Assembly: GCA_002414665.1 (NCBI GenBank)
Contig: DIAF01000049.1
Location: 73,337 to 132,039, forward strand
Origin: Halieaceae bacterium UBA5085
Lineage (GTDB): Bacteria; Pseudomonadota; Gammaproteobacteria; Pseudomonadales; Halieaceae
DNA: 58,703 nt
Direction of reading: 5' to 3'
Shown: in pieces, positions 1 through 9,148 of the stretch
Layout of the letters: the number at the start of each line of letters is the position of its first letter
How positions within the stretch are numbered: position 1 is the stretch's first letter
Program-made: the position numbers and the translations under genes
The notes under the pieces: model-generated
The model's database searches: none
What the model saw: the letters and a program-made list of their open reading frames with translations, nothing else
What the model was told of the DNA's origin: nothing

Positions 1-538
1 ACACCAGAATAACCAGGCCGACGCCGATCACAGCGGTGGAAAACAGGAAACCCCGCTCCTCCGGAATGTTCATCATGATGGGGATGCCCAGGTAGAGCAG
101 GTACACAGACCAGCTCACCGCTACCACCCCAATCAGCAGGTCGACCCAGAGCAGGGGGTAGAACCCCGCCGCACCGAAGACGAACATCGGTGTGGCGGTG
201 AGGCCCGCGACCACGATGCCCTTGGCGAAGGACGTTTCCGCGCCGTAGGTGCCGGCCATCCAGTGAATGAAGTAACCCACTGCGACGACGCAGCCGACCA
301 TGGCGAAGTAGAACAGGATGCAGAGCTGCAGGGCGCTGTCATAGGTCAGGCGTATCGCGGGCCCGTTGCCCACTGTCCAGCCCACATCGGTGGTGCCGAA
401 ATACCAGGCGACGGCTGGAATCAGGGCGAGCACCCAGGGGTATAGCACCAGGATGTTCTGGCTGCTGGTTGGCAGGCCGGCAACGCTGCGCCACTGGGCG
501 CCGGGTTTGGTCAGAAGACCGATCGTGTGCTGGATCAT
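1..538 (-). CDS. Yip1-family integral membrane protein, 3' end outside window
   Basis: The reading frame starts at an ATG preceded by a GGGGAG ribosome site and stays open to the window edge, so the C-terminus is missing. The visible 179 residues begin MIQHTIGLLTKPGAQW, the usual opening of bacterial Yip1-domain (PF04893) proteins: a short amphipathic stretch and then several hydrophobic helices (about residues 28-45, 65-88, 100-122, 125-145 and 158 onward). Proteins of this family are inner-membrane and have no settled biochemical role in bacteria. It lies downstream of the FNR-type gene on the same strand with a 116-nt gap, so co-transcription is possible. Family assignment is by overall pattern rather than a catalytic motif. 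Confidence 0.7.
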   Translation of the reverse strand, partial: MIQHTIGLLTKPGAQWRSVAGLPTSSQNILVLYPWVLALIPAVAWYFGTTDVGWTVGNGPAIRLTYDSALQLCILFYFAMVGCVVAVGYFIHWMAGTYGAETSFAKGIVVAGLTATPMFVFGAAGFYPLLWVDLLIGVVAVSWSVYLLYLGIPIMMNIPEERGFLFSTAVIGVGLVILV

Positions 539-654
539 GTGTTTTTTTTCTCCCCAAAGAATGACTGGTGCCGGGCACAGGCGAAGTGTACCGGGCCGCG
601 GGCGCGCGGCCATGATGCAGATCAAGAATCGGCGGTGTCGCCCCGCCCGAGGTG

Positions 655-1413
655 TCAGTTGGCGATATTGGCTGCCAGCTGCAGTGCTTCCTGATCCAGG
701 ATTTCGATTTCCTTATTGTCAACGCGCAGGACCCCGGTTTTCTGCATCCGGCTGAAAACCCGGCTGATCGTCTCCACGGTCAGGCCCAGGTAGTTGCCGA
801 TATCCACCCGCGACATGGGCAGGCGGAACTGGCTGGCACTCAGGTTGCGCCGCGCGTTGCGGCTGGCGATGCTGAGCAACAGGGTGGCGACGCGCTCGTC
901 AGCGGAGTTTTTGCTGAGCAGTGTAATCAGCAGCTGGTCCTCGGTGATTTCACGGCTCATGAGCTGAAACAGGTGGCGCTGCAGGCTGGGCATGGAGGCG
1001 CTCAGGCGCTCCAGGGAATCAAAGGGGATGGCACAGATGGCCGAAGTCTCCAGCGCCCGCGCCGAGGAGGCGTGGCTGTTGTTGCTGATGCCGTCCATGC
1101 CGAGGATTTCGCCGGGGAAGTAGAAGCCGGTGACCTGCTCGCGACCGTCGCTGGTGGTGCGATAGCCCTTTACGGCACCCGAGCGCACGGCGTAGATGGA
1201 CTGGAACGGGGAACCCTCATGGTAGAGCAGCTCGTTCTTCTGCAGCGGCTTGCTGCGCTGGATGATGTTTTCCAGCTGTTCCAGGTCCTTGTGGTTGATG
1301 GCCAGTGGCAGGCAGATTCTGCTCAGGCGGCAGGTTTCGCAGTTGACCTTGTACTCGTGGGTGCACGAGCGCAAGGGTGCGGTTTCACTGACATCTTGCA
1401 GGCGCATGGACAT
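655..1413 (-). CDS. fnr: FNR/ANR-type oxygen-sensing transcription regulator
   Basis: A 252-residue Crp/FNR-family activator that in this family binds a [4Fe-4S] cluster and dimerises on DNA when oxygen is low. The four cluster cysteines can be aligned with E. coli FNR: Cys25, Cys28 and Cys34 at the N-terminus and Cys127 in the ALETSAIC segment. The cyclic-nucleotide-like beta-roll covers about residues 40-150, and the C-terminal helix-turn-helix contains IGNYLGLTVETISR with the Glu/Ser/Arg recognition pattern for TTGAT half sites. The ATG has a GGGGAG ribosome site. It probably controls respiratory switching; no FNR box is visible at its own promoter. Identity is firm; the name anr would be equally suitable. 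Confidence 0.95.
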   Translation of the reverse strand: MSMRLQDVSETAPLRSCTHEYKVNCETCRLSRICLPLAINHKDLEQLENIIQRSKPLQKNELLYHEGSPFQSIYAVRSGAVKGYRTTSDGREQVTGFYFPGEILGMDGISNNSHASSARALETSAICAIPFDSLERLSASMPSLQRHLFQLMSREITEDQLLITLLSKNSADERVATLLLSIASRNARRNLSASQFRLPMSRVDIGNYLGLTVETISRVFSRMQKTGVLRVDNKEIEILDQEALQLAANIAN

Positions 1414-1440
1414 GCGTAACTCCCCTGGTTTGTAACGCCT

Positions 1441-1469
1441 AGTATAGAGTATTTGACGTGGCTACTGAA
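1441..1469 (-). promoter_or_regulatory. Candidate sigma-70 promoter of the FNR-type gene
   Basis: On the minus strand TTCAGT and TATACT are separated by 17 nt, about 30 nt upstream of the FNR start codon. The -10 is a good match and the -35 only moderate. It lies in the 86-nt gap after the LuxR-type gene, so fnr can be transcribed separately from the upstream pair. Confidence 0.4.
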
Positions 1470-1499
1470 CCACTGTGGGGCGGCTTGAAAAACGATTTC

Positions 1500-2699
1500 C
1501 TAGCCCAGTGAGGCCACGCTTTTCAGCACCAGTCGCACCAGTTCCGCCTGCCTTGAGACGCCGGTTTTGGCGAAGATGGACTTGAGCTGGGCGCGGGCGG
1601 TGTGCTGGGAGATATTTTGCGCCTCAGACACTTCAGCCAGGCTCAGTCCTCGCGAAAGCAGGATGGCAAGGTTGGCTTCGGCCGGGGTGAGGTCGAACAG
1701 CTGGCCGAGGGTGCCCTGAGAGCTGGGCTCATTCAGGTCGGGGTCGGAAATGAACACGGCAACGCAGGGGCTGGACTGGCCCTCGCCCCACTCTGAAACC
1801 GGAACCGGGCGCAGTACCAGCCCGAGTTGTGCCCGATCACCGCCCCGTGGTACGCGCAGGGCGCGGATCACGGAGGCCTCGCCCCGGTGCAGGGCCTTGA
1901 TGATGGTTTCCAGTGCGGTCTGAAGCTCGCGATTCTTGTCCCGCCCTTCAATGACCAGGTGTTGTCCACGTATGCTGAGGCCGTTGTCGCCCTCCAGCAA
2001 CGCGCGTGCGACGGTATTGGCGCTGAGCACGCGCCCCTGCTCGTCGAGAACGATGGTGGCCACGGCCAGCTGTTCCACGGCGCCGGCATACAGGTTGCGT
2101 TCCGAGGCGGTGCGGCCCAGGGTGGCATACAGCTGGATGGAGAGACGCAGGTGGGGCGCAATGCGGGCGATGGCAGCGCGCTCGTCGTCGTTGAAGGGGG
2201 GTTCGGTGTGGCGCCGGGAGAAGCGCAGTCGTGCCAGCATCCCGCCGGGCTCCACTGTGTCCAGGCCGAGAATGCGAAACAGTCCCGCGGATTTCAGGTA
2301 GTGCTCGTAGTATTCCGAGGCGACCAGCTCGTCGTCGCTGAGAATGTCCTCCAGTGCCACCACCTTGTCGGGCGGCAGATTGACGAACGGGTCCAACGCA
2401 AAAAACTGCTCGCGGTACGCGGTAACCTCCCAATCCGCCGGGTCGGAAATCGGCCTGGCTGCCGTGCTGTCTGCCTCTGGCCGCACACTGTTCAGGATGA
2501 CACCGCGATCGTCTTCTGCAGGTGGCCGCAGGACCAGTGAGACGACCTGGCACTCAACCAGGCTGCGCAGGAGGGGGAGCGCAGAGGACCAGGGCGGGTT
2601 TTCCAGTGGTCCGCGGTACAGGGCAGCGACCAGTTCATCATAGGCAGCGGGCACACCGCCGATCATTGCGACGTCCAGCGGATCGCTCCGCGGGCTCAT
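1500..2699 (-). CDS. LuxR-family helix-turn-helix transcriptional regulator
   Basis: A 399-residue protein whose last ~65 residues form a LuxR/GerE helix-turn-helix (FDLTPAEANLAILLSRG, then LAEVSEAQNISQHTARAQLK). The N-terminal ~200 residues resemble the alpha/beta sensing region of stand-alone LuxR-type regulators, with a PAS-like stretch at about 205-310 (ATIVLDEQGRVLSANTVARALL). There is no receiver Asp motif and no autoinducer-binding signature that I recognise, so the signal is unknown. Its ATG overlaps the stop of the upstream c-di-GMP-type gene (ATGA), implying translational coupling and a shared function. Stop is TAG. Confidence 0.85.
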   Translation of the reverse strand: MSPRSDPLDVAMIGGVPAAYDELVAALYRGPLENPPWSSALPLLRSLVECQVVSLVLRPPAEDDRGVILNSVRPEADSTAARPISDPADWEVTAYREQFFALDPFVNLPPDKVVALEDILSDDELVASEYYEHYLKSAGLFRILGLDTVEPGGMLARLRFSRRHTEPPFNDDERAAIARIAPHLRLSIQLYATLGRTASERNLYAGAVEQLAVATIVLDEQGRVLSANTVARALLEGDNGLSIRGQHLVIEGRDKNRELQTALETIIKALHRGEASVIRALRVPRGGDRAQLGLVLRPVPVSEWGEGQSSPCVAVFISDPDLNEPSSQGTLGQLFDLTPAEANLAILLSRGLSLAEVSEAQNISQHTARAQLKSIFAKTGVSRQAELVRLVLKSVASLG

Positions 2700-5600
2700 T
2701 TTTCGATACTCGACAGATCCATGGTGACCTCCGCAAGTGGTTTCGGTCGTCCAATACCCCAGCCCTGCAGGTAGTCAACGCCAATTTCCTGGAGTTTGCG
2801 AATGATGTTCTCGTTCTCCACGGATTCGGCAATGGTTTCCTGTCCGAGGAAGTGGGCGAGGTCGTTGATCGAGCGCGCCATGGCGTAATCGTTGCTGTCC
2901 TGATCGATGCTGGTGATGAAACTGCCGTCGATCTTGACGTAGTCCACGGGCAACTCGCGCAGGTAATTGTGGCTGGCAAGCCCGGTGCCAAAGTCATCGA
3001 TGGAGAACTTGCAGCCGATATTGCGGAAAGCCCGAACGAAATCCGCCGCTTTCACCAGATTGGAAATGGTGCCGGTTTCAGTGATTTCGAAGCACAGGCG
3101 GTTGGTGCCTACGCCGAACTCCGATATCTGCTCAAACAGGAAGTCGAGGAAGGCATCGTCGGTGACGCTGGCGCCAGACAGGTTGATCGCGACACTGGGG
3201 ACGACCTTCTGGGCATCCATCAATGAGTTGATCCACATGAAGGCTTCGCGCACCACCCAGCGATCCACCAGGGTCATGATGCCGTGGCGTTCGGCCGAGG
3301 TGATGAAATTCTGCGGCGAGCTGAGCTTGCCGTTTTTGTCACGCATGGCCAGCAACAGCTCGTAGTGGCGCGTTGTGGGGCTCTCGCCGGTCATTGCAGT
3401 CTTCACAATAGGCTGGGCGCGCAACATGAAGCGCTCGCTGGAGAGTTCGTCCTCCAGCGCCTTGCGCGAGCGGCGCTGCTCGCTGCGCAGGTTGCGAACC
3501 GTATCCTCGCTGGGCTGGTAGAGGTGCACACAGTTGCGGCCCAGCTGCTTCGCCTGGGTGACCGCCGCCTGGGCATTGGCCATTACCGCATCGACATCCG
3601 GGCTATAGTCCTGAATCGGGGCTATGCCCACAGAGACGGTGAAACTGACCTTTTCGCCATCGATATCCACACTGCCATTGGCGATATCGCTGCGTACCTG
3701 TTCCGCCAGTGCCTGGGCCTTTTCGGTGTCACCATCGACTAGCAGAATCGCGAAAGTGTCCTCTTCCAGGCGGGCGGAGGAGGTTTTGCGTCCATGCAAC
3801 TGCGCCAGCAGGCGCGAGAACTCAAGCAATACCTGATCGCCGCTGATGCGATCGTAGATCTCGTTCACCAGGCCGAAGCGGTCAATATTGAGCAGCAGGA
3901 TGGCGTGCTGCGAGTGATGCGCATGGGCATGGCGCAGCGCGCGGCCCACCTGGTCAAGAAAGGTATCACGGTTGATCAGGCGGGTGAGGGGGTCGTGGTT
4001 GCGGGCAAAACTCAGGGTGCGCTGCACGTCCTCCAGCGTGTTGTACATGCTCTGGTCGACGACTGACAGGCGGTCGGCCGGCGCGGGAGGTTGCGCCCCG
4101 CGACTGAGCTGGCGCGCCAGTTGCACCTGGTTGAGCTCGGCAACCTTTTGACCGCGATCATTGACGAACAGGAAGCGTTCCCGGTCGTCGCTGATCCAGG
4201 CCAGCTGGATGCGGTGCTTGACGCCGGCCTTGTCGCGATAATTCAGCCACATGCCTTTGCCCAGGCTGTCTACCCGCTGCACCCATCGGCGCAGGCGCCG
4301 GGTTTTCGCCAGACGTTCCTCGCGCGTGGGTTCGGGCTGATCGCCGGCCCCGGAATCCGCCTCGCCTTCGCGCTGCAGCAGTTCGACGGGTATGTCGCCG
4401 GCCAGTACGCCGCGCAGTTCATCGAATACCGACTGAATGGACACGTTGCCGGGCAGCGCGCTGCTGATCTGCTGCTCCATCAGGTCGATGAAGGGTTCTG
4501 CCTCCAGGCTGCGCTCGACGCACTGGTCCTCGCTGACCTCACCGCGTTGCTGCTCCAGCAACCAGGTGGTCAGCAACTGCAGGGTGCGCCGCTGCTCCTC
4601 CCACTCGTCGCTGTCCACGCCCTGCTTGACGTGCGTCAGCACCATCAGGTCGCGCCAGCCCTGATCAATCAGGTCCTGCAGTATCCGGGGGATCTGCCCG
4701 GGTGGCAGGCAATCCCGCACTGCGGTTTCCACCGCATCGCGAGCGCGACGCAGTTTCTCTTTGCCCTCCTGGGTTTTGACCACCCGCTCGATGTTGCGCG
4801 CATGCGCCTGGGATTGCTGTCGTGACAGGCGTTCAACATGCTCCAGCGCTGCGGCGAAAACCGCGGAGTCGCCGTCATAGTCGCGCACAATGGTTGCGAC
4901 AATTTCGGCCACGCGGCTCTCCAGCATACGGTTCGGGAAGTTCGCAGAACTGCCCAGTGCCGCCAGCTTGTCCACCAGCGTGCGCGCCGGGTGGTCCGCT
5001 TGCAGGAAAAACTGCGGTTCGGTCAGCGCCAGCCGGGCGAGGGGCAACTGCAGGTTGCTCAGCACAGGCTGCAATTCGCCGCTGACATCCAGCTGTGAGC
5101 GGATGGTCTCGAACAGGCTGTCGATCATCTCCAGCTGGTTGCGGTTGTCCGCGCTCAGCGCGACTTCGCCTGCAAGTTCGGGTGTCTGCCCGAGCAGAAA
5201 ATCCGCGACGCCGGTTTCACCACGCGCCGCCTGCGGCGATTCACCCCGCTGTTGCAGCAGGGCCAGTGCGTTGATCAATTTCTCCGTGTCGATGACGGCA
5301 CCGGTCTGTGGCGGCGGCTGCTCAACCTTGCGCTTGAAGTTCAGGGCATTGATCACAGAGGAATACAGCCTTTCAGGACGCTGCTCAGCGCTGCCGCCGC
5401 CTCCCGCGCCAGCCGTGACTGCGCCCGTGTGTTGCCGCCGCCGGCTGCGATCGGGACGCTCGTCGGCCTTGCGCAGCAGGGAGCCATTGGCGAGTATCTG
5501 GCCCTCCAGGTCAGGGCGTATCCCGGCCTGCTCCAGAATCTCGTTCAGGTGCCGGTACAGGCTGTCGAGATTGCGTACGAACAGGCGGGCGAAGAGATCG

Positions 5601-6121
5601 TAGATACGCTGGGTGAGCTGCTGCGGTATGCGGTACTCCTCCAGTACCAGCTGTAGCGCACGTGCGAGCTGGGCGACGTGTTCTGGCAGTCGCAGGGTCA
5701 GCGGATCGACCTGCACCAATTCCGCCACGCGTATCTGCAGGGCTTCCATGCCGATGCGGTGCAAGTCCTCGCCGACGTGGGCGAGGCGATCGACGGCCAG
5801 GTAGTTTTCGAAAGTGTGGAGATCCACCAGGTCCATGGTTCCACTCTCGTCCATGACATCCCACCAGTGGTTCAGCTCGGCAGCCGGTGGTGTCAGCTTA
5901 TCGTGGAAGCTGCGGTAGTGCGCCAGGAAACTGCCGACCATGCTGCGCTGGTGGATTTGCAGAATGCCGATGGCGTCGGTGACCTGGGTGCGCGATATCT
6001 GGCCCTGTCGCGGCGAGGGCGCTGAGCGCAGCAGGTTTTCGGTGAGCTCTTCAAGGAAGCGCGCGAAGCGGCGCTCAAGTTCCCGCTCGCTGATCTGGCG
6101 GTAGGTGTCAAACGCGTTCAC
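2696..6121 (-). CDS. DUF1631 protein fused to degenerate GGDEF and EAL domains
   Basis: A multidomain cyclic-di-GMP protein of about 1141 residues. Residues ~1-600 match the DUF1631 pattern (helical, with a Q-rich middle) and end in a PilZ-like barrel (LRRWVQRVDSLGKGMWLNY onward). A GGDEF domain follows (HDPLTRLINRDTFL), but its signature reads LEEDT, so diguanylate cyclase activity is unlikely. The C-terminal EAL domain has ELL in place of EAL and keeps the usual metal and catalytic residues (INLS, FEITET, IDDFGTG, VKIDG, ESVE, LQGWGIG), so it may be an active phosphodiesterase. I place the start at a GTG with a CGGAG ribosome site 8-9 nt upstream; a TTG nine codons earlier is open but lacks such a site. 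It overlaps the LuxR-type gene by 4 nt. Confidence 0.88.
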   Translation of the reverse strand: MNAFDTYRQISERELERRFARFLEELTENLLRSAPSPRQGQISRTQVTDAIGILQIHQRSMVGSFLAHYRSFHDKLTPPAAELNHWWDVMDESGTMDLVDLHTFENYLAVDRLAHVGEDLHRIGMEALQIRVAELVQVDPLTLRLPEHVAQLARALQLVLEEYRIPQQLTQRIYDLFARLFVRNLDSLYRHLNEILEQAGIRPDLEGQILANGSLLRKADERPDRSRRRQHTGAVTAGAGGGGSAEQRPERLYSSVINALNFKRKVEQPPPQTGAVIDTEKLINALALLQQRGESPQAARGETGVADFLLGQTPELAGEVALSADNRNQLEMIDSLFETIRSQLDVSGELQPVLSNLQLPLARLALTEPQFFLQADHPARTLVDKLAALGSSANFPNRMLESRVAEIVATIVRDYDGDSAVFAAALEHVERLSRQQSQAHARNIERVVKTQEGKEKLRRARDAVETAVRDCLPPGQIPRILQDLIDQGWRDLMVLTHVKQGVDSDEWEEQRRTLQLLTTWLLEQQRGEVSEDQCVERSLEAEPFIDLMEQQISSALPGNVSIQSVFDELRGVLAGDIPVELLQREGEADSGAGDQPEPTREERLAKTRRLRRWVQRVDSLGKGMWLNYRDKAGVKHRIQLAWISDDRERFLFVNDRGQKVAELNQVQLARQLSRGAQPPAPADRLSVVDQSMYNTLEDVQRTLSFARNHDPLTRLINRDTFLDQVGRALRHAHAHHSQHAILLLNIDRFGLVNEIYDRISGDQVLLEFSRLLAQLHGRKTSSARLEEDTFAILLVDGDTEKAQALAEQVRSDIANGSVDIDGEKVSFTVSVGIAPIQDYSPDVDAVMANAQAAVTQAKQLGRNCVHLYQPSEDTVRNLRSEQRRSRKALEDELSSERFMLRAQPIVKTAMTGESPTTRHYELLLAMRDKNGKLSSPQNFITSAERHGIMTLVDRWVVREAFMWINSLMDAQKVVPSVAINLSGASVTDDAFLDFLFEQISEFGVGTNRLCFEITETGTISNLVKAADFVRAFRNIGCKFSIDDFGTGLASHNYLRELPVDYVKIDGSFITSIDQDSNDYAMARSINDLAHFLGQETIAESVENENIIRKLQEIGVDYLQGWGIGRPKPLAEVTMDLSSIEK

Positions 6122-6274
6122 GCCGATTTCTCCGTGACGGGTGGGCAACCGCGCCGGGCAGTACAGCGGCAGCCCCTAAGGGACGAACGGAGACGGATCG
6201 CGGAAAGGGGGACAGGTGACATGTCGGCTCTGTATCGGATGGGGAAGCTCCCGCCGCGGCGAACGAATGCTCGC

Positions 6275-6302
6275 AGTATACCTGCACCAAATCCGGCGAC
6301 AA
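6275..6302 (-). promoter_or_regulatory. Candidate sigma-70 promoter of the DUF1631-GGDEF-EAL/LuxR operon
   Basis: Minus-strand TTGTCG and TATACT are spaced by 16 nt. The predicted transcript would have a leader of about 145 nt before the GTG start. The -35 lies inside the inverted repeat at 6293-6309. Confidence 0.4.
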
Positions 6303-6309
6303 GCGCCGG
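6293..6309. repeat. Short inverted repeat after the PQQ dehydrogenase gene
   Basis: CCGGCG and CGCCGG flank a 5-nt loop, about 23 nt past the stop of the PQQ dehydrogenase gene. Without a T-run it would be a weak terminator at best; it also overlaps the -35 of the next promoter. The rest of the 210-bp gap holds no further gene. Confidence 0.35.
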
Positions 6310-6331
6310 TGTTGTGTGCAGGTCACAAGGT

Positions 6332-8335
6332 CTAGGGTGCGGCGGCGGCTTTTTCCGGCAGCGCAAAGGCCAGAATCGCGTCACCGGCAGCGGACCAGCC
6401 GTGGCCCCCGGCAGCCAGCACGACGAACTGCCTGCCACCGGCTTTGGCCCGGTAGCTCAGTGGCGTGGCGTTCCCGGTATAAGGCAGATCGTATTGCCAG
6501 AGCAACTCGCCGCTGGCACTGGAAAACGCGCGCAGGTAGGCATCGGTGGTGGCAGCGATGAAAGTCAGGCCGGATGCGGTGCTCAGCGGACCGCCCGCAT
6601 TGGGGGAGCCCGTCTCGAACCAGAACGGCCAGGGCGCCTGCCCGCGGGTCGTGCCCAGGGGGCGTGTCCAGACGACGTCCCCGGAGAGCAGGTCAACGGC
6701 TGTCAGGCTGCCCCAGGGACGCGGGTTGCAGGGGGCGCCCAGCGGCGAGAAGAGCGGGAACCGGCGTACCCCGTAGGGACTGCCCTGCATGGGGTAGTGT
6801 TCGATCGGGTAGCCCGCCGTCGGGTTGAGTGCATCGTATTCAGCCCGCGGTATGAGCTGCACCACCGTCGCCAGGTGCATCTGGTTGACGATAAGCAGGC
6901 CGCGCCGGGGGTCGATGCTGGCGCCCCCCCAGTTGATGCCGCCCGTGGTGCTGGGGTAGAGCACGCTGCCTTCCAGACTCGGCGGTGTGAACATGCCCTC
7001 CGACCGGTAGCGCGCGAGTGTTCTGCGGCAGGCGAGTTTGTCCAGCCAGACCAGCCCATCCATGTCTTCCGGTCCCAGTCGGGCGGGCAGGTGCAACGGT
7101 GCCGGGTGTGTCGGGAACGGTTGGGTGGGGGAGAGGGTCTCGCCGGCTACACCGCCCTGCGGCACCGGCCGCTCCTCGACGGGGTACAATGGCTCGCCGG
7201 TTTCCCGATCCAGCAGGAACACATGTCCCATTTTGGTGGCTTGCGCCAGCCCGGCGCGGCCGGCACCCACGCCGGGAATGCGAAACAGTGTAGGCTGGGA
7301 CGCGACGTCGTAATCCCAGACGTCGTGATGCACGGTCTGGAAATGCCAGCGCACCTCGCCGGTGTTGGCATCCAGCGCGACCACCGAGGAGCCGTAGGCG
7401 TCGATGCCATCGCGCTCTCCCCCAAACAGGTCCGGGGCGGGGTTCCCGGTAGGGACATAGATCAGCCCGCGCTCCGGGTCGCCGGCGATGGGCGCCCACA
7501 CGTTGGGGCTGCCCTGGTGATAGCGGTCGCGACCCAGGCTGTCGCGATGCCGCGCCCGGTAGGCCTCCGTGACGGGCTCCCAGGCCCATACCAGCTCCCC
7601 GCTGCGCACGCTGAAGGCGCGCACCACACCCGAGGGCACATCCTTGCGTTCATTGTCTGGTACCAGCGCACCGATAACCGCCAGGTCGTTCTGTATCCAC
7701 GGTGGTGAAGTGGGGTAGTACACCAGCGGTTCGCCGCCGTGTATATCCTCTTTCAGCGAGACGCGACCTGCATTGCCGAAGTCCTCGCAGGGTTGCCCGC
7801 TGCGCGCATCCAGGGCGATCAACTCGGCGTCGCGGGTGCCATAGAGAATACGCGTGCCGCAGCGGGCGGCTGCCTCGTCGGACTCTGCTGCCCGCCACAG
7901 TGCCACGCCGCGACAGACGGCGGGGTAGAGGCCGCTGCGCCGGTTCTGCACGTCGGGATCAAACACCCAGCGCTCCTTGCCCGTCTCTGCATCGAGTGCA
8001 AAAACCCGGCCAAAGGGTGTGCAGTAGTACAGACTGTCGCCATCAACGATCGGCGTTACCTGCAGTGAGGTCAGCCCCCAGTCACCGCTGCCGTCGCTGA
8101 AATCGCCGGAGTGGTGGCTCCAGGCAAGCTCCAGCTGGTCGACGTTCTCGGGCGTAATGTCGGTCAGGTCAGCATACTGTGCTGCATCCCTGCCACCGTA
8201 ATGCGGCCAGCCCTGGGCCGCAGCACTGGTTGCTGCAGTGTCTGCCGGTGCGGTGTCGGTATCGGTGGCGGCATGACAGCCAGCGGCCACGGCAAGGGCA
8301 GCGAGCAACACGGCGAGGCCGCGAGGGCGATTCAC
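6332..8335 (-). CDS. PQQ-dependent dehydrogenase (quinoprotein), predicted lipoprotein
   Basis: A 667-residue quinoprotein resembling the eight-bladed propeller domain of membrane glucose/quinate dehydrogenases, but without their N-terminal membrane domain. Successive family blocks are visible: LYYCTPFGRVFALDAETG, PSGVVRAFSVRSGELVWAW, the NVWAP and PTGNPAPD blocks, VHHDVWDYD, ATKMGHVFLLDRETG, PCNPRPWGSL and VVLAAGGHG. The N-terminus has a hydrophobic stretch ending VAAGC (Cys20), an acceptable though imperfect lipobox, so it would be anchored on the periplasmic side. The GTG start overlaps the stop of the SDR gene (GTGA); upstream open codons are only a shadow of that gene. Substrate is unknown. 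No pqq biosynthesis genes occur in the window. Confidence 0.9.
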   Translation of the reverse strand: MNRPRGLAVLLAALAVAAGCHAATDTDTAPADTAATSAAAQGWPHYGGRDAAQYADLTDITPENVDQLELAWSHHSGDFSDGSGDWGLTSLQVTPIVDGDSLYYCTPFGRVFALDAETGKERWVFDPDVQNRRSGLYPAVCRGVALWRAAESDEAAARCGTRILYGTRDAELIALDARSGQPCEDFGNAGRVSLKEDIHGGEPLVYYPTSPPWIQNDLAVIGALVPDNERKDVPSGVVRAFSVRSGELVWAWEPVTEAYRARHRDSLGRDRYHQGSPNVWAPIAGDPERGLIYVPTGNPAPDLFGGERDGIDAYGSSVVALDANTGEVRWHFQTVHHDVWDYDVASQPTLFRIPGVGAGRAGLAQATKMGHVFLLDRETGEPLYPVEERPVPQGGVAGETLSPTQPFPTHPAPLHLPARLGPEDMDGLVWLDKLACRRTLARYRSEGMFTPPSLEGSVLYPSTTGGINWGGASIDPRRGLLIVNQMHLATVVQLIPRAEYDALNPTAGYPIEHYPMQGSPYGVRRFPLFSPLGAPCNPRPWGSLTAVDLLSGDVVWTRPLGTTRGQAPWPFWFETGSPNAGGPLSTASGLTFIAATTDAYLRAFSSASGELLWQYDLPYTGNATPLSYRAKAGGRQFVVLAAGGHGWSAAGDAILAFALPEKAAAAP

Positions 8336-9114
8336 GAGCCGGTCGACGTGTTGGCGGCCTGCAGGAAGGCGGGTTTCTCGCCGCCGCCGTGCACTGCAAT
8401 GCTGGTACCGCTGATGTAGGAGGCAAGGGGGGACGCCAGGAACAGGCAGGCATCGCCGATATCTTCCGGTACCGCCATGCGGCCCAGCGGTATGGTGCGG
8501 CCCACTGCAGCCACCCCCGCCGCATCGCCGTAGTGCAGGTGGGATTGTTCGGTTTCTACCAGGCCGGCGATGATGGCATTGATGCGCACCAGAGGCCCCC
8601 ATTCCACGGCCAGCGAGTGGCCCAGGTTGACCAGGCCCGCCTTGGCCGCGCCGTAGGCGGCTGTGCCGGGAGAGGGCCTGATCGTGCTGACGCTGGCAAT
8701 ATTGATGATGCTGCCACCTGACGCCTGCCCCTGCATGACCCGGTTGGCCAGTTGGGCGGCATGCAGCGCCGAGGTGAGATTGAGGGCAATGATGGATTCG
8801 TGGAAGCGCGGCGAGACCGTCGCCGCATCCGCATACGGCGCGCCGCCGGCGTTATTGACCAGCACATCCAGCCGTCCGCAACGCGCGACCACGGTGTCGA
8901 TCAGCGCCTCCAGTTCGTCGTATTTGCGCACGTCGCAGGCGACGAAAAAGGCCTCGCGTCCGCTCGCGGCGGGCAGGTGTTCGGGAGGATTGCGGCCACA
9001 GATGGCAACCTCGGCGCCCGCCGCGAGGAATCGCTCGCTGATGCCGCGGCCAACGCCTTTGCCGCCGCCTGTCACCAGGACCACGCGGCCGCTGAAATCC
9101 ATCGGGTTGTGCAT
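8332..9114 (-). CDS. SDR-family NAD(P)-dependent oxidoreductase
   Basis: A 260-residue classical short-chain dehydrogenase: the nucleotide-binding TGGGKGVG near residues 15-22, NNAGG, a catalytic Ser in IASVS, and Tyr154-x3-Lys158 in YGAAK. It would reduce or oxidise a carbonyl/alcohol pair in the cytoplasm; the substrate cannot be read. I chose the internal ATG because AAGGAG lies 9 nt before it; an ATG 11 codons upstream is open but has no such site. Its stop overlaps the GTG of the PQQ dehydrogenase, which suggests that the two act on one pathway, such as consecutive alcohol oxidations. It is divergent from the F420 operon. Confidence 0.9.
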   Translation of the reverse strand: MHNPMDFSGRVVLVTGGGKGVGRGISERFLAAGAEVAICGRNPPEHLPAASGREAFFVACDVRKYDELEALIDTVVARCGRLDVLVNNAGGAPYADAATVSPRFHESIIALNLTSALHAAQLANRVMQGQASGGSIINIASVSTIRPSPGTAAYGAAKAGLVNLGHSLAVEWGPLVRINAIIAGLVETEQSHLHYGDAAGVAAVGRTIPLGRMAVPEDIGDACLFLASPLASYISGTSIAVHGGGEKPAFLQAANTSTGS

Positions 9115-9148
9115 AATGTCGTGCTCCTTGTCAGGGATGGCTGGCAAC

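Noticed and set aside
652..1419. Long plus-strand open frame opposite the FNR-type gene
   Set aside because: Antisense shadow caused by high GC; the protein has no motif, whereas the minus strand has the full FNR signature.
1414..1499. FNR box at the fnr promoter
   Set aside because: No TTGAT-N4-ATCAA-like pair found in the gap.
6122..6148. TTG start for the DUF1631-GGDEF-EAL gene
   Set aside because: The GTG at 6121 has a well-spaced CGGAG site; the TTG has none.
8336..8602. Upstream extension of the PQQ dehydrogenase frame
   Set aside because: It overlaps the SDR gene and encodes an Arg/His-rich shadow; the lipoprotein signal starts at the GTG at 8335.
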